Assembly (NCBI GenBank): GCA_002493595.1
Contig: DKZG01000030.1
Span: forward strand, 1-42,367
DNA from: Ruminococcaceae bacterium UBA7080
GTDB taxonomy: Bacteria; Bacillota; Clostridia; Oscillospirales; Acutalibacteraceae
DNA length: 42,367 bases
Direction: 5' to 3'
Part shown: piece after piece, positions 41,553 through 42,367 of the stretch
Layout: each line of letters opens with the position of its first letter
Position numbering within the stretch: position 1 is the stretch's first letter
Position numbers and translations under genes: made by a program
The notes under the pieces: generated by a model
What the model was told of the DNA's origin: nothing
The model's database searches: none
Seen by the model: only the letters and a program-made list of their open reading frames with translations

Positions 41553-42035
41553 TTAAATATAGCCGACAAAGATATCGTCAATCATTTCTCTGAGCGGTTT
41601 GCCGTAGAAATCCTGTTCACGCTCCATTTGCAAAATGTCGTCATATTCACTTTCTTTGCCGTTATGCGCAACGGTTATTTTACCGTCTGCATTTTTGATA
41701 ATATACTGCTCGTTTTCAAGAGAAATTACAACGGTTTTGAATTGCGATAAGGCTGATTCTATATCTTCAACGGTGTTTTTAACTAATGGCAATTTGTGGT
41801 TACTCTTCATTAGCTTCTCAAAACATTCCGTGCAAAACCATGTCCATCCATCAGTTGATTCATAGCCCTGTTTTTCATTATCTGAAATATTATAATTACT
41901 GATTCGCTTTCCATCAAAAAGACAGTGCTCGTGGTCTCGGCCTGTCCATGCGGCTTTTCTAAATTTCTTGCTTTGTATCCAGTGTTTTTTATATGCTTGA
42001 TAACAGTCTTCTACCCAATCAAATTTATTTTCCAT
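41553..42035 (-). CDS. Probable immunity protein for the adjacent toxin
   Basis: 160 aa, acidic. N-terminal part has paired cysteines (HCLFDGKRIS ... WTWFCTECFEK), a possible zinc site; the C-terminal part (KTVVISLENEQYIIKNADGK, EREQDFYGKPLREMIDDIFV) is a compact alpha/beta segment. It starts within the last 25 bases of the toxin gene, the standard toxin-immunity arrangement. No named immunity family is recognised. Confidence 0.65.
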   Translation of the reverse strand: MENKFDWVEDCYQAYKKHWIQSKKFRKAAWTGRDHEHCLFDGKRISNYNISDNEKQGYESTDGWTWFCTECFEKLMKSNHKLPLVKNTVEDIESALSQFKTVVISLENEQYIIKNADGKITVAHNGKESEYDDILQMEREQDFYGKPLREMIDDIFVGYI

Positions 42036-42367
42036 ATTACACTATCCTCCATTTCTATAATTTTTCTTTCCCATGAACCGTCCGAGAATATTCTATAGCC
42101 GTCTTTCCACCCATTAGGATTCTTATAATCCCAGTGAGGCTCAATGCCTTTAGGATGTTCTATATCATAATAGTATTTTTCACCTGTTCTACTATTAACC
42201 CAATTGCCTTTATTACTTTCAACAGTACCATTTCCTCTCCACTCAAAATCCTTTCCCGGTGCTTTATTTTCATAGCCCGGGAATTTGGGCATATCAAGGT
42301 TTTCATCAAATTCATGACTCGGATTCCCTGAGCTCTGTCCGTTTGCCGAGCCGCCGCCTTTTTCAAC
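42011..42367 (-). CDS. Polymorphic toxin C-terminus (type 37-like), cut by window edge
   Basis: 119 codons visible, N-terminus outside the window. After a Gly/Ser linker (EKGGGSANGQSSGNPS) comes a domain with GKDFEWRGNGT, GNWVNSRTGEKYYYDIEHP, EPHWDYK and YRIFSDGSWERK. This W-R-G / H-P / PHWDY order is that of the polymorphic toxin type 37 domain as I remember it, an effector tail delivered by larger secreted proteins. The frame has no stop up to the edge, so the internal Met near 42292 is not the start. Confidence 0.75.
   Translation of the reverse strand, partial: VEKGGGSANGQSSGNPSHEFDENLDMPKFPGYENKAPGKDFEWRGNGTVESNKGNWVNSRTGEKYYYDIEHPKGIEPHWDYKNPNGWKDGYRIFSDGSWERKIIEMEDSVIWKINLIG

Overview
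This is a 42 kb piece of a low-GC, spore-forming Clostridia chromosome, most likely a gut Ruminococcaceae/Oscillospirales relative. Pointers are a T-box leucine leader, an ECF transporter, a bidirectional-terminator gene layout, a cotJC spore-coat gene and clostridial mobile-element genes. The assignment is by gene style only; there is no rRNA to check it.

Bases 1-17450 are ordinary chromosome. They hold the edge of a tRNA, an M28 peptidase, a PHP phosphoesterase, a DUF6512-like membrane protein, an esterase, tRNA-Ser(GCT), recD2, and an mreB-like gene followed by an ECF module (ecfT, fused double ecfA, S component, small membrane protein). Next come an OPRT-like phosphoribosyltransferase, a GH43 glycosidase, bioY with a probable BirA box over its promoter, and leuA-leuB behind a T-box, then a GNAT gene.

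Bases 17527-40956 are, in my reading, one 23.4 kb integrative mobilizable element inserted in cotJC. The last 25 or so codons of cotJC lie at 17454-17531 and the middle of the gene at 40952-41297, both on the minus strand. Joining them at the shared 5-bp core TCACC restores the frame. The element-side flanks, joined the other way, give a dyad-symmetric attP, as expected for the large serine recombinase at 39382-40881. The element carries: (a) at its left end a DUF4417/toxin-like gene fused in frame to what looks like its own immunity gene; (b) a block of small accessory enzymes (LMW phosphatase, three acetyltransferases, OmdA-like, TfoX C-terminal, a broken DUF6194 gene, MazG, NUDIX, metallophosphoesterase); (c) an AT-rich seven-gene cassette at 25246-35556: C5 cytosine methyltransferase, a protein with a degenerate DUF3883-like tail, a MORC/MutL-like GHKL ATPase, a Z1 helicase, a DUF4420 PD-(D/E)XK nuclease, an AIPR protein and an HNH endonuclease; (d) the mobility block: sigma-like regulator, zinc-finger protein, hairpin-rich probable oriT, mobC, MOBP relaxase with an overlapping membrane-anchored coiled-coil gene, and the recombinase.

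Bases 40957-42367 return to the flank: the interrupted cotJC piece, itself lacking its 5' end, an orphan gene tail, an immunity-like protein and the C-terminus of a polymorphic toxin (type 37-like) running off the window.

The most interesting system is the Z1/MORC-like restriction cassette. It is complete, tightly overlapped, under a near-consensus promoter, and carried as cargo on an element that interrupts a sporulation gene. The general family association (MutL/MORC-type ATPase + Z1 + REase + methylase) has been predicted from comparative genomics; this gene set, with the degenerate-nuclease protein and the HNH gene, deserves testing.
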